DNA of 64,000 nucleotides from Cristatella mucedo (GCA_009760855.2 WPIO01000006.1:4482001-4546000), one strand, 5' to 3'. Counted from the stretch's first letter, positions 29,785 to 43,166 are shown. Program-made: numbers and translations. Notes: a model not told the origin generated them from the letters alone.

Positions 29785-32700
29785 TGTTCGTTACAGAATT
29801 CTCTTCCAAAAACCAAAGTTCTTGAAAACATCGTATACGGAAATGATAGAGCTAAGACCTGTTAAGAGTTATTCTGATTGTTATTTGACCATAGCAATTA
29901 AGAAATTACCTGCCTATGTATATCTAAACGCTTATCGCTTCGGGCTTCTGGGTCTCCCAAGCCGACGACGACCTTAGGTAGGCCAGCAGCTACTAACCTG
30001 CATTTTAGTTATGATGGTGCGCACCTATTATCGCTTCGTTATCTTAGTTCATATGCATTCATAGATGTTACTGTTGTTGGTAAAATTTAAGAATTATGCA
30101 TTAATAAAAGAAAAGCACCCCATAGCCGCCGCGGTGGCCGGAGCCGCCAGCTTAGACAATGCTCGTTTGGCAAGAACTGGAGCTGAGTACCCGCTCATTT
30201 GGTGTGCCTAGCATTGTCTCCAACCGCTCAGCACGCTCCCCCACAAGCATCACTGTGAATCTCTCCAACTTAGTAGTCATCAGGCCAGTTATATGTCCGG
30301 CGGTCCATCCTAAAGCTTGTCTTTGGAATCCTCCCTCATTATGCGAAAAAACCCTAGTAATAAGCGACCTTAATTTTTAAAATGGTCTCGACCACCTCGC
30401 CTTGACTGAAACTTGGCTAAAATCTGTAAACTGCCCGACAATTAAAGGCGCTACCTTGGCTAGTTTCTCCTTCTCTCCCACCATAAGATCAATCGAAACT
30501 GGATAGAGTAGGTATTATCAAGCACTCAAAATTTGACTTCAAGCCATTTTCAGTACCCTTGAAGCAATCTTTCGACTCTATTATCTTGATTTCACCCAAA
30601 AACCAGCTGCCAATGATGGTAGTAGTCCATTGCCGGCCAGATACAAAGTCTCCTTTATCTCAAATTGTTTTGATCTCATTTCGATTCTGAATGAAAGCAA
30701 TCGACCTTTACCTCATTACGGGTGATTTCAACATTCATTTTGATAACTTATCTGACGCCTTTAGCACTAAATTTTGTATATTGACTTACTCGTTGTCTCG
30801 TGTGGCTCTTGTGCATGGCCCTACTCACGCCAACTGTCACACACTCGACTAAATTGTCTCATAAAACTGCACTTTGTCAGCTGCAGTTATTACCAAATAC
30901 TGCTTATCTGACCACATGCACATCTCATTCAGTCTAAGATGTGTGCCCTCCGCCGCCTCCTCTAAAATCCCCTGGGAATCGCGAAACCTCAATACCCTTA
31001 ATATCAATGCTGCCGTGCAAGAATATCTGCCTCGCCTCTGCTGCTCAGTCCCCCTCCGATCTGTCATCATTAGTAGATAACTAGAACACTATTCTAGCTG
31101 ACAAGCTCGACGAGTTTGCACCTGTGACTAAGCGCAGTGTGCGACCTCGCCCAGACGGTCTATGGTTTATCTCAGACATTAAACTAGCTAGGTCTACTAA
31201 GCGAAAGCTTGAAAAATCGAACAAAAGATCGGTACTAATTGTCCATCGAAAGGCAAACGAGGACTGCTGTGGGTGGTACATAACGATCTTAGGCCAAGGC
31301 CAAGTCTAGCTTCAACAAAAACATTGTTGAATCACAGATGCACGATGCTGAGATGCTTGTGTCGACGAGCAACAATCTCCTCAACCGCTCCTAGATTAGC
31401 TCCTTACCGGATAATCTCTGTGGTGATCCAGATGATCGCTTCACTAGCTTCTTTGTCCAGAAGATAGACAGGATCAGGGTGTCCATCCCGGCGATAGCAG
31501 CATCTCACTGGAATGCTGTCCCTCAATTCATTGACAAACCTCAGTGACTACAAAGCAGGTCACTGGTAATCTTGTCCTGGAGTTCAAATCCCAATTAAAG
31601 ATGACAACTAGTTCTCTGGACCCTATTCCCACTGTCCTGCTAATGCGCTGCATCGATCTGTTGCTGCCATGCATAACTAACATCATTAATATGTCGTTAG
31701 CGTCAGGTCAGGTCCCATTACCTTTCAAAAAAGCTTTAGTCATGCTGCTAATCAGGAAAGTGACACTAGACCATGGAATTCGAGCAAACTCCGTGAAGTC
31801 TCCCTCCTTCTATTCTTATCAAAGGCACTGAAACGAGTCGTGGCAGACCAGCTGAACTCATATATAGAAACTTCAAACCTTGCTGGTAAGTTCCAGTCTG
31901 GCATTAGAGCTGATCACTCCTCAGAGTAAGAATTGCTTCTAGTGTACAACGACCTACTTAGGAATGCAGACATGGGTAGAGTAGCTCTACTTCTTTTGCT
32001 CGATCTTCGGCAGCTTTTGATACTATTGATCGCTAAGTCCGTCGTGAACGCCTCTCATCTCGTCTTTACATCACTGGCACTGCTCTGCAACGGTTCAGGT
32101 CCAATCTCAGTGGGAGACTCCAGAGTACTGATGCGAACAACCATATATCGTCTGAGGTATCTTTCAGATATAGGGTACCTCATGGCTCCATGCTGGGTCC
32201 AGTTCTTTTCACGTTTATACAATCCATCTTGCCGATGTGATTGCTAAGCGCAGTCTAGGTTCTCACTTCTATCCGGATGACATTCCGTTGTACCTGTTTT
32301 GCTCCCTCTCAGCCTTCGAGCACGTCAAAATCTCTCAACTCCCTTGCTGCATGTATTATGTTGATATCCCCACATGGATGGCAGAAAATTTTTTGTACTT
32401 AAATGGTGCTAAAAACTAACCTACTAGTTATGGGCAAACCAAGAGTGATTCAGAAATTGAAAGACCAGCGCTCAAAATCGGCTCTGCCAGCATATCTCTT
32501 GTTAAATCTGTACGAAATCTAGGTGTCATGTTCCAAAGTGACCTCTCGTTAGACGACCACATTAGCTCCACAGACAAGTCTGCCTACTTTCAGCTGCATA
32601 ACATTGCTAAAATTCGGGCATGTTTAGATAAAGATACCAAGTCTAAGTTGGTCCATGCATTTGTGACATCTGGTTTGTACTTCTGTAACTCACTGCTTGC

Positions 32701-33355
32701 TGGCCTACCGGCATGTGCAATCAGGCTCTTACAGCTAGTGCAAAACTCTGCAGCTAGGCTTGTCTGTCGTGAGCGTTGCAGTTGCCACATCACACCATTT
32801 CTCGCCGACCTGCACGGGCTACCAGTCAAGCAACGGATCGACTTCAAGGTTTTGTCGTTCACTTATAGGTCCCTTCATTCTTTGGCTCCAGCCTATCTAA
32901 CAGATCAAATCCCCTACCGGGCTAAGCATCGTACCACCCGCTTTTCGGAATGTAACTGTTTACCTATACCTCGTACCAATCTTAAATGATTTGGAGATCA
33001 TGCATCTGGTTCGTTTGCTCCCAAAGCCTGGAACTCACTCTCGACTTGAATCACGGAATCCCTGACGTGACCACATTCAAATAGGAATTAAAAACGTACC
33101 TATTTGTGACAGCATTTAATGGGCCCTTGAAATTCGTCCATTAGGTGCTTATGCGTGCTGACACTGTTGCATGTTGCCACTACCAACACTTGCATTCTGA
33201 CCCGGTGCAGATCACCCCTAACCAAGGTATTCGTGTTGTTTATCAAGCATGATATTTCCACTCACCATTCGAATGTGTTTCCTTTGCAGCAAACGTAAAG
33301 CACCTAGAAAGAGGTTGAGTTCTCTGAGGGCACTTTATCGAGTGTACCATTTTTA
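29785..33355 (+). mobile_element. LINE family A, full-length degenerate copy
   Basis: About 3.6 kb containing all parts in order: a 5' UTR shared with 8165-9585, endonuclease, reverse transcriptase, C-terminal region and 3' UTR. It ends with a mutated terminal hairpin (AAAGCACC ... GGGCACTTT near 33297-33345) and a T/A-rich end. Many stops and frameshifts show it is inactive. Among the copies here it is the best guide to family length and layout. Confidence 0.9.
30159..32989 (+). pseudogene. Broken EN-RT polyprotein of LINE A
   Basis: Endonuclease remnants start with ACLWNPPSLCEKTLVISDL (about 30310-30375) and continue through TETWLK-like and GDFNIHF-like segments with frame changes. RT remnants include TSSLDPIPTVLL (31590-31630) and the palm motif YPDD at 32270-32281 in SHFYPDDIPLYLF. 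A 153-codon stretch follows at 32528-32989 (QLHNIAKIRACLDKDT, LADLHGLPVKQRIDFKVLSF). In the palm motif the two aspartates remain. The protein would nick target DNA and copy the element RNA, but no single open frame survives. Confidence 0.85.
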
Positions 33356-33359
33356 TTAA

Positions 33360-35529
33360 CGTCGAGCAGATATTCTAGCGGCTGCACTCTGCACTCCCGC
33401 TTCGAGGGTCCCGCCCCTAGTCGAGGGCGTTGCCTCAGCTTCTGCTTGTACACGGCCATTCAAGACTCGGATCCCAACGCCTAGCCTCCGACGATTATTC
33501 AAGTTGGAAATATCTTCTGACTTTAACGCCTTCGGCCAATACTCCTGCCCGAAATCCATCTAGCTGAGTTTGGATAAACGCCGATTAAACGGGCTGCTTT
33601 TTCTGTAAGCCCTTAGGCGGGCCGTGGCGAAACTAGCGACGCTCGCCGCTCCGAGGGTGATTTAAGACCGCCGAAGCAGCGGCGCCCTCTGTTGCACGCG
33701 TCCTCGTTCTTAGCTAGCGGCATTTCTCGCCCTTCCGGTCGCGTCCCCACTCGCAGCGCCCAGCGCCCGCCACTCTCTCGGCATCTATTGGTTTTTAGCG
33801 TTCCGGGAAGGCAGTTAGCACTTCCGAAGTCCATTCAGTCCTCGGCATTGTCGCCCCGTGGCTGCCACACCACCGGCTTGTCGAGCCTGGACGCACGCCT
33901 CCGATGGAAAGTTCAGCGCCCAAGCCGCACGAGCTCTGCTGCTTACGGATGCCAAGAACTCATCATCCCTTCCTATAGGCTCTCCGAAAAATAGAGCACC
34001 TCGAGGAGGAACTTAGAGGGGTGCGAATCGTGCCGACGCCCCTTCCCCCGCCTCGGCCGGGGGGGGGCGTCGGCTCTCTACGGGGCCGGATAGCCTGCCG
34101 CCATCGGTTCGAAGCTGCTGCCGCAGCCTCCGATCAGTTATGCAAAGCGTGAGCGAGTAGCCCATGGCCTCGCCCTCGTGACCCTCTGTGGCGTACGACT
34201 CCCGGCACCCGCAGAGCTCTTTTCTCCGAGCAAGCAGGCTGCAGCCACCTACGACCGGAGACGCGAGCCGTTCTGAGCCGCGAGCACTCGCGTTATGAGC
34301 CGCACGGCGCCTCGAAAGTGGCGTCGCCACGTCGCTCACCTCGGCTTCTTGATGCGCACAGCGGAGCTGCACTGCGAACGTTCGGTCAAGAGCAGTAAGC
34401 CTCGACGGGACGTCAGCCAGCTAGCGGTGGAGAGTGAGCCTGGTTAAATAGTCCAAGCACCTCGGTGCGTCGTCGCCGCAGGGGCGCTGTACTTGCCACC
34501 TGGGTCGTGCCCCTTGACCCCAGCGGCCGCAAGCTGCTTACCGTTGGCCGGGCGACCTGTGCGAGAACTCGAGCGGGCGCCAGAAGGACTGCCTGGCTAC
34601 CTGGCGTTACCTCGCATCCGCGCTATCTCGTACCCGCACTAGCGCAACCCTGCAACTCGCCTACCTCAGCACGCAAGCTAGCCAGGATTCACGAATTCAG
34701 CTGTGCCGTTAGCTGCTCGCTATTCGCCTTCTTTGCCGAAGTGGTGCGACTATTGGACGGGCGTGAGACAGAGAGAGGATGAGCGCTGCGTCGCCCCGAG
34801 AGCCTAACGCACCGCTCCGGGTAGGGACGACTCGCTCGGAGCCGTACATTCGGAACGATACAACGATGCGAGCGACGACACGTTTTTTTTCACCCCTTAT
34901 TTCACCCCGCATTTGAGATGACGTCTCTCCTGCAGCTAGCAGCAGCAGCTTGTGGCAGCCGCCGCTAGTGGAGGACTTGGGTGCCTCGAACGGCGGTGCA
35001 TCGAGGAGACTGCCGGCTCACTCACGCACGCGAGCGCACGTCGGAAGCACACCAAGGCTTGAAGATCGTCCCGGGGCTTCCCAGGCAGTGAGCCAGCGGC
35101 AATCCACCCTACTCGTCGGGGGGGGGGGCTACTCGCTGAATGAATGGTGTCTGCTCAACTCCGGTCTCCGGACTCGTCTGAGTGTCTCCATTCTTGGCGT
35201 ACGAGACTCAAGCTATGCGGACTCATTCAACGTCAGAGTCGGTCTGCCATTCCTCAACAGAGAGCCGTGAGATTCCAAACGCAAGTTGCGGCAGCTCGTT
35301 AAACACGTCGATGGATTGGAACAGTGACTAAAGCAAGTTATCTTCTAGGGGCGGTGCCTTTTTCACGAACTATCGAACGCATATACCGGAAGTTCGGTGC
35401 ACCCACCCTAGGGGCGTCGACAGCTGGGAGACTGCAGATGGCGATCCTGACTAGGAACATCCAAAATCGTACCGGGCCGGGACAAATGAGATATTTCGCG
35501 GTGGAACAGCAACGGCTGTCTACGGGAAA
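33360..35529. other. GC-rich region, no supported gene
   Basis: GC- and CpG-rich with several overlapping open frames on both strands (for example 33692-33994, 34465-34782, 34950-35270). None shows a recognisable domain or a clear splice pair. It contains G or C homopolymers near 34062 and 35120. Confidence 0.35.
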
Positions 35530-37318
35530 AATGATGTCTACCATCAACCATCTCCTTAACCGCTCCCAGATAAGCTCCTCACAAAGTGATCCTTGTGGCT
35601 ACCTAGCTAATCGTCACTCCTGCATTGTTGTCATGAAGATGGACAAGATCAGACAGTCCGTCCCCCCTAGGGTAGCAGCATCCCCTCTGGGTTCCTGCTC
35701 CTCAGTTACGTCAATACAAGATGTGTAGGCTCGTCGATTCCGTGCACTAACTCGAGGTCTACATTCAAAGAGGCGACATGTGACCTTATCCTGAAATGTA
35801 TCTCCCAGTCAAAGAAGACTACCAGTCCTCTAGACCCTATTTCAACTGTCGTACTTCTACGATGCTTAGATCTGCTGCTGCCATGCATAACTAACATGAT
35901 CGATATGTCTCCTGCTGCCATGCATAACTAACATGATCGATATGCCCTTAGCTCAGGTCTGATACTTGTACCTTTCTAAAAGGTTGCAATCAGGCCACTA
36001 ACTAAGAAACCAGCACTAGACCAAGTGGATTTGAGGAGCTTCTGTCCAGTCTCCCTTCTCTCGTTCCTATCAAGGACATTGGTACTAGTTGTGGCAGACC
36101 AACTAAACTATTATATTGAGACCTCAAGTCTAGAAGGTAAGTTCCAGTCTGGCTTTAGAGCTAATTACGCCACAGAGTCAGAATATCTTCGGGATTGTAA
36201 TGACCTTCTCATGAGTGGCGACTGGGTAAAGGCTCTCTTCTCGATTTGATTGATCTTTCGGCAGCGTTTGATACTGGAGATCATCAAGATCTTCTGGGGT
36301 GCCTCTCGTTTCACCTGAGCATCACTGGCACTCCACTGCAATGGTTCAGGTCCTATCTCAGTGAGTGACTCCAGAGTATTAGTGTGAACGGACAAAATGT
36401 ATCCCAGGAGCCATTTAAGTACGGGGTTTCTCGGGGCTCTGTGCTCAGTGCTCCGCTTCTTCTGATGGCTTTTGCTCTCGTTGCCGATGTGATCACCAAG
36501 CACCATCTAGACTTTCAGCTCTAAACGGATGAAACTCAGTTGTACCTTTGCTTTGACCCATCCCTCCAGAACCTCAAATTCTCTCCACACCCTTGCTGCA
36601 TGTATTTATGACATTCGCACATGGATGACAGCACAGTGTCTTAAATTGAATGACGACAAAACAAATTACTGGTTATTATCAAACCAAGTGTGATTCAGAA
36701 ACTGTAAAACCCCCGCACTAAAAATCGGCTACGTCAGCATATCTCCTGTTAAATCTGCATTTAATTTAGGCGTCCTGTTCCGAAGAGACCTTTCATTAGA
36801 CGACCGCATCAGCTCGCCAGTAAAGTCTGCCTACTTTCAGCTAAATAACATTGCTAAAATTTGAGCTTGTTTAGACCGAGATACCACATTTAAGTTGATC
36901 AACGTATTTTTGACATCCTGTCCAGACGTCTGTAACACACTGCGTGTTGGACTACCGGAATATGCTATCAGGCTCCTACAGTTCGTGCAAAACTTTGCAG
37001 CTAGGGTCACCTTGTAGTGAGCGTCGCAATTTCCAAGTCACACCACTTCTCGCCGATCTGCACTGGCTCCAAATGAAGAAGCGCATCGACTTCAAGGTTC
37101 TATCAATTACTTTTAGGTCCTTTTATTCTCTGGCTTCACCCTACTTATTAGAACTACTCTCACACCAGGTAAAGAATCGTACAACCCGCTTTTCTTACTT
37201 GAATCGTCAAGCCATACCTCGTACGAACCTCAAAACTGTTGGAGACCGTGCCTTTAGGTCGCATCGCCCGAAGCCTTGAACTCACATTCGACGAACGTCA
37301 CATCGTCCTCTTATATGA
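35530..37318 (+). mobile_element. LINE family A, 5'-truncated copy
   Basis: It starts within the EN-RT linker (CAACCATCTCCTTAACCGCTC, matching about 31370 in the full copy). It runs through RT, where fingers read SFCPVSLLSFLSRTLVLVVADQL and then GKFQSGFRANYATESEYL, and a ruined palm motif lies near 36520. It continues into the C-terminal region (36944-37279). It stops abruptly near 37318 before the family 3' UTR, where an oppositely oriented family A 3' end begins. A 47-base duplication is visible near 35875-35945. Confidence 0.85.
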
Positions 37319-37324
37319 CGACAA

Positions 37325-37325
37325 C

Positions 37326-37356
<31 letters not shown>

Positions 37357-37562
37357 GTTCACTTGATAAAGCGCCCTCAGAGAACTTAATCTCTCTCTAG
37401 GCGCTTTACATTTGCTGTAAAGTGAAATGCAATTGAGTGGTAAGTAAAATCATGCTTGAAAAACAAACGAAATGAATAATATGGTTAGGGGTGACATGCA
37501 CAGGGTCAGCATGCAAATGTGGTTAGTGGCAGTATGCACAGTGTCAGCACGCATAAGCACAC
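37325..37562 (-). mobile_element. LINE family A, 3' UTR fragment
   Basis: An (AAT)n tail at 37329-37355 is followed by the terminal hairpin (ATAAAGCGCCCTCAGAGAAC, then CTCTAGGCGCTTTA) and about 170 bases of family 3' UTR. Confidence 0.9.
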
Positions 37563-37574
37563 TATAAAGAAACT

Positions 37575-37765
37575 TAGAACACACCTTGATACTACAACAT
37601 TTGTTGGGTCATTGTGATTCATCTTTCTTGTGCATGTAACTGCTTACACTATGCCTACTGGTTCCTGATGTTACCATATAACACTTCGTAATGCTTCATT
37701 CGCAGTATCTGTGAAGAGCGCAGAGATATTCAGTTCTTTAAGAGCGCTATACAAATGCATTATTA
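37575..37765 (+). mobile_element. A-related LINE 3' end, plus strand
   Basis: A UTR-like segment (TTGTGATTCATC, TGTGCATGTAACTGC) ends in a variant hairpin (GTGAAGAGCGCAGAGATATT, then AAGAGCGCTATACAAATGC) and (ATT)n. It is related to but distinct from family A. Confidence 0.6.
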
Positions 37766-38327
37766 TTATTGCTACTACAACTCATAATGGTCAAAGGGAA
37801 GCAGAATTAACATACTTTCTGGACTTTGCTGGCGTGCAAGCTTACTTTCGCTGTCGACTGGTGGAAGAGTTTTAAAGTGTGGCAAGTCCAGCAAAGTGCT
37901 CAGAGAAAGTCACTTCTCGTGGATTCCCAGTCTGAAAGCGATTCAAAATCAGACACTAAGAGAATTTACCTGAAGTTATCATACCAGCGATACGTACGTA
38001 TTACTTGGCCTGCTTTTTAGCCATTGGCACTGGTCTGCTCAGCCGCTTACCGTCTAATGTAGGGCAGCAAACGGAAAACGCACGATTCAATGCTAGACTT
38101 ATCGTTAAAAAATGGTTGCAGGTAACGTTTAAAAAATTGCGGGTGTTTGGTCGTATTCATGTTCAGGCTCAGAATTGGCTTTCCGAACGCAGGCAAAGTT
38201 TCCCTCATCCGAGGAGAATATCACCATCCCCGCGGCAAAGTCGCATCGCCGACGCCTAGCTTCCGGGAATACTCTACAGAAGGCTTCCGGAATGGTCCGC
38301 AAGGGCCTAAATAGATAATAATAAATC

Positions 38328-38494
38328 CTAGCTGATTAAACAGCCTCTTTTTGTATAGCGACAGAAGAGCCTTTACGGCTATCACCACCGCTTGCAGTGG
38401 CGATAAAGAATCGCCCACTGCAGGAATCGAACCCACGACCTCGGGACCGAGATCGTGAAAGCAACCGCCTTACCTAGTGTGCCATCACGGCTCA
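38328..38494 (-). mobile_element. tRNA-derived SINE, family S1, copy 1
   Basis: On the minus strand the head reads GAGCCGTGATGGCACACTAG (A box region), then GGTTCGATTCC (box B, complement at 38423-38433). A non-tRNA body follows, containing CACTGCAAGCGGTGGTGATA. It matches 55496-55660 along its length. The split pol III promoter identifies it as a SINE, not a functional tRNA gene. Confidence 0.85.
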
Positions 38495-39188
38495 CTACGA
38501 ATGCTCCGCGGTACCCTAAGAGCATCGAGAGAGCTTTTATTGAGCCGAAAGCGACCGAAGCGAAAGGCAGCATCACTGCTGTTCTCGCCCTGGTGAAAGA
38601 ACGTCGTCTGCAATGGCTTCGTACTCAGTGATCTGGAGGCCTGGAGACTTCTCAAGAGCATGATTGTCTTCAAACGGTAAGGCCGTGTCTGCATGCTCCC
38701 ATCGTCGGAAGCTAGGCTCTGACCCCACTAGACTGACCCTAATCCCAACGCATCAGTCAATCTTAACCAGCTGCAATGCACGATCAGGCAATGCTGGAGG
38801 TTCAACTTTTAAGGGCAAGGTCATGTCTGGCACTGACCATCGTAATGGCCAGAAGGCGGCAGCTTCGGAGCAAGTGAGATAGAGTTTGCTGCCACTCAGG
38901 GGGGGGGCAGTAGTTGCGCACAAACTAGGGTGAAGAATTGCATAAAGGTGGCTGTCCAGCGAATATACCGACTGCAAGCTCTGTCAAACGCGATGAGCAG
39001 AACCCAATTCTTAGAAAAATGTAGTTCTAATTAGTCGATTCGAAGGCGCTCTGCGACTCCGTGGCCCGATATTCCACGGAGAGAAGAATACTGCCCCGCT
39101 CGCTCGGGAAAGGGTGGCTCTTACCTGATGCTGGGGACATCGGCAGGAGCCCCTAGTGCACGACCATTTTCCACTGAGGGAAGAAATT

Positions 39189-39985
39189 TATAATAATAAT
39201 AATAATAATATTGCACTTGATAAAGCGCCCTCAGAGAACTTAATCTCTTTCTAGGCGCTTTACATTTGCTGCAAAGTGATACGCAATAGAATAGTAAGTA
39301 AAATCATGCTTGAAAAACAAACAAAATGAATAACATGGTTAGGGGTTACATGCACTGGGTCAGCATGCAAATGTGGTTAGTGGCAGCATGAACAGTGTCA
39401 GCACGCATAAGCACATCGAGGACGAATCACAAGGACCCACTAAATGCTGTCCTAAATAGGTATGTTTTTAAGTTTCTTTTAAATGTGGTCAGGTCAGGGG
39501 ATGTTCTGATGCAGGTCGGGAGGGAGTTCCAGGCTGTGGGAGCATACGAGCTAAATGCACGGTCTCCAAAGGATTTAAGGTTTGTACGAGGTATTTCTAG
39601 ACTGTTGGATTCCGAAAAGCGAGTGGTACGATGCTTTGCCTGATGGGGTAGTATCTCTGAAAGATAGGCTGGAGCCGTAGAATGAAGAGACCTAAAAGTG
39701 AGCGACAAAACCTTGAAGTCAATCCGTTGCTTGACTGGTAGCCAGTGCAGGTCGGCGAGAAGTGGAGTAATGTGGCAACTGCGACGCTCACGACAGACAA
39801 GCCTAGCTGCAGAGTTTTGCACCAGCTGCAATCGCCTGATCGCACATGCTGGTAGGCCAGTAAGCAGTGAGTTGCAGAAGTCGAGACGAGATGTCACGAA
39901 TGCATGGACCAACTTGGACGTGGTATCCTTATCTAAACAAGCCCTAATTTTAGCAATGTTATGAAGCTGAAAATTTGAGTTCATA
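39189..39985 (-). mobile_element. LINE family A, 5'-truncated copy with best-kept 3' half
   Basis: An (AAT)n tail (39190-39211), the terminal hairpin and the 3' UTR are followed on the minus strand by a 185-codon open frame (39984-39427). That frame covers the RT C-terminal region. Motifs include QLHNIAKIRACLDKDT, LADLHWLPVKQRIDFK, FGDRAFSSYAPTAWNSLP and SPDLTTFKRNLKTYLF. The RT catalytic core is absent. It is the youngest-looking family A copy here. Confidence 0.92.
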
Positions 39986-41079
39986 CACTACATGCGGCGG
40001 CCTGTGTAGGTGACCGGGAACTGAGCTTCGTTACCAGCGATACTGTTGCGGCACCACTGCTTTCTCGAGCACTTCCGGTGCTCTGGCCAGAGGGACAAAG
40101 CACCATCCCTACTCTTCATTGCGTCAAGTCATTCCTCCATCAACGTCAAGTGGCTTACGACCGCGGATTCTGACTTTGAGCACGGTCACTGACTGTAGGC
40201 TGAAGAACGCGGCAGTAATAGCCACGATCAGCAGGCGAGGAAAGCAGCACGACGTTCACTTACGGAACTCAATGTATGAGCGTCTTCCTAAATGGCCGAC
40301 ATGTAAGGGAAGAATCAGACCTGCTCGTAGCTCTTCGTTCAGGAAACGGAAAGGTGGTGGTAGCGTTGAGTTGCAGCACTGGCTGAGCTTCAGCTGCCAC
40401 GCTCTTCTAGAGTGTCAACCCAACGTCGCCTCCCCAGCAGCAAATATGCTGGCCGTTCTTTTAGCTGTCGCTGCGAGCTCAGCTTGAGCTTCTGACAATG
40501 CAGCGAGTCTAGGCGGTGACCAATCTCCCTTTCAAACAAGACGAGCGAACTCCTTGAGGCAGCCAAAGGCGAAGGCAGGATGATTGCTGCACGTGAGGTG
40601 GTCGTGGGCGTCGGGGCCGGCGATTGCCTGGCGTGTGACGGAGGCCGACACAAGGCGTCTGTCCCAAGCCTCGACGTCTCTGGCGACGGGGCGATCTGGT
40701 CTTGGTGTGGCTGGCTGACGTGAGGCGCTGCCAAGACGCGCTTTGCCCACGAGCACGGAAGCTTTTTGCCGACGTTGCGAGAATCAGTCATGCGCCACGG
40801 CTTTTGGCGGAGCGCTGAGGTTTACGGACCAGTGAGGGTCTGTAAGGAAAATCGACCGTGCCACCGATCGGCACCTCTCTCCCGCTCAATTCGCGGAGCA
40901 CGACGTCCCAGCACACCCATACTCGTGTAAATATTAGCAATACTTCGAAGAGGATGCCTCTTACTTTTAACTTGCAAAAATGTGTCGTTTTGAAATAATT
41001 ACTATGTTTTTGTCACACACTTGCAAGGTTTTGCTGGTTAAGTTGGACCCGGAGTCGAAGCAGCGTTTAGTGGTTCATT
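39986..41079. other. No supported gene
   Basis: Overlapping frames on both strands (40119-40487 plus, 40390-40791 minus) have no recognisable domain. An (AAT)n tract at 41080 belongs to the next LINE fragment. Confidence 0.35.
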
Positions 41080-41178
41080 AATAATAATAATAATAATAAT
41101 TCACTTGATAAAGCGCCCTCAGAGAACTTAATCTCTCTCTAGGCGCTTTACATTGGCTGTAAAGTGAAATGCATTAGA
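41080..41178 (-). mobile_element. LINE family A, terminal 3' fragment
   Basis: (AAT)n, the perfect hairpin stem AAAGCGCC / GGCGCTTT and only about 30 bases of UTR. A very short 5'-truncated insertion. Confidence 0.9.
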
Positions 41179-42979
41179 CGATGAAGGCGATGAATGCAGC
41201 GTTCAGCTATGCGGAACGGGCGGGCATTGGGAGGGAGCCAACCGGCCGCAGTGATGAATCTGCCTCAGTGAGAGTGGCAACTTAATACCTCATCGCAGTA
41301 GGGACCCCCGGCATTGGATGCTCACACCAGCCAATGGTAAATAAGGAAGCAAGCTTGAGTCAGAGCAGGCTTCAAAAAGCAGCTGGTGGAAAGCTGCCAG
41401 GTGCGGTCAGTGAATCCGTTAATCCCCTTCGGATGGCCAGTCACCTGGGCCCGGAGCATTGTGCAGAAAAACTGTTTGTAATGACGTCGAGGATAGAAAA
41501 TCTCCGATAATCTTCCGAGCTTCTCCTCTGCACTCTTGTTCCGAGCCATTCCTCCCCTCTCTTCCGCTTCATACGCGATCCCCTCGGCTGCTGCGACAGG
41601 CTGGGCGTTTTACCAAACAGGTGGTGTGGCAGCTTGAGTGTCCGGACCGAATTAGGCTGCAGCCGCACGCAGCTGTCACAGCGATTCTAGTCCCAGCCGA
41701 TGAGCGACAAGTACCGGTGAAGTTCAGTGCTCTGGAATCGCGGCTAGCTACTTGTAGGCGAAGCGACGATTCGCGAACGTCCACAAACAGTGGCAGAGCA
41801 TGGTAGGAATAAATAGCTCGCATACCTTAATATAATCAAGTACAGATCAATAGCCCTTGAAAATCTATTTGATGGCGACAAAGATCTTCAGTCTTTCAGA
41901 ATCAGCCGTGGTGGATGCTGCTAATCCTCTCCGATAACTTCTAGCAGCCATATGTGACGCACAGAACTGTCACTGAACTGAATATCTCCAGGACGAGGTT
42001 GCTGATCGGCTATGTGGTGAGAGTTGGCGGCAGTCATGAAACTCGCGATGCACACGTCATCATTACTAGGCTCCCGGGGTAGTGCAGCAGCTTATCCGGT
42101 AACTGAGCAGCGGTTCATAATCTGGACCGTTTCCGAAGTAGCAGTTTGTTAACAGGTTACAAATGTCACAGGCTCCGCAGCGGCCGTTAACTGAACAGGA
42201 AGAGCTACCACTTCTATACTCATACCTTCATCCAGGCTACGATACCACACACCTGCACGTTATCAACCATCATTTCAATGTTCTCGCACACTTTGGTTTC
42301 TCAAGTTGTTTTCATTATACACTTGGGGTTTTCAAGTCATGCATGGGGCTTTACTACATCACTGTACGGAGGTTCTTTTATTTCAAGAACCTGTGTTACG
42401 TCTATAACCCCTGCTCTGGACATCATCAAGAGTAAAGATTATAGAAGTGTGTTCAATTCAGATGTAGTCATGTGTAAACATCCGGCTCAGCGAAGTAACA
42501 ATCTCACCGTTACTTTCAGCAGACTTCTGGCTAGCGTTGACATCGAAGTTAAATGTTTATGCATTTTTATTTTGGTTTTAACATACTTCTGTCTGCAGGG
42601 TATTCATTCTCAGAAAACTAATGCGTCCAAGAGCTGATACATGCTGCTCAGACGCAAGCACAACCTCTCGAAATCCTCTGCGTGAACATATACTCATTAT
42701 TCGTTCAATTTCAGAGAACATTTTATTTACTAGTTTAGCCAATTTTGTCTAAGTAGGGCTCCCAAATTCGCTGAAGTTAATCCTGGCATAATTTTTCTAA
42801 CTAAAAAAGTTCGGTACAGCAGTTGGCTACTTCAGCGGTAAAGCAGCCAGTGCCCCTATCGTTACGTACTGACTCCACGATAGCAAACAAATCCACATTT
42901 GAGATTCGCCATTCCAATCATAGACACGGAGACTAGCATCAGATGTCTGCTCACCGTGGCTTCTAAGCAGCTACTTCAC

Positions 42980-43166
42980 CTCTGCTGACGTTTTTAGCGG
43001 ACCCACGTTCAAAAGGACCGGTGCAGCAAACGCTCGCGATGGCGTCAGACCCAGCCGACGTGCGACAGTTGCCGGCGACGCTCTGAGCCTTGAGCGTCGC
43101 AGGGCTGGGAACAATGTAGGTGCAGGTGCAGCACCGACGCAGACATGTCTGCCGGCAGTAGCGTAA
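42980..43166 (-). CDS. Weak candidate exon: cysteine-rich segment (gene 3)
   Basis: On the minus strand it follows the strong acceptor CTTTACCTTTTTCGCCCAG in phase 0 and ends at AGAG|GTGAAG in phase 1. Sixty-two residues hold nine cysteines (YCRQTCLRRCCTCTY, NCRTSAG, SVCCTG). It is phase-compatible with a possible signal-peptide exon at 45355-45525. A diverged similar run (CRSSAGTRIAVTAAC) occurs on the minus strand near 41700. No known family is recognised, and GC-rich composition makes chance possible. Confidence 0.2.

Noticed and set aside
38423-38494. tRNA gene on the minus strand
   Set aside because: Box A and B are present but the cloverleaf is not intact, and the same head with a non-tRNA body recurs at 55.5 kb, so it is a SINE.
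40119-40791. Overlapping 122- and 133-codon frames on opposite strands
   Set aside because: No domain, signal peptide or splice support; likely GC-rich chance frames.
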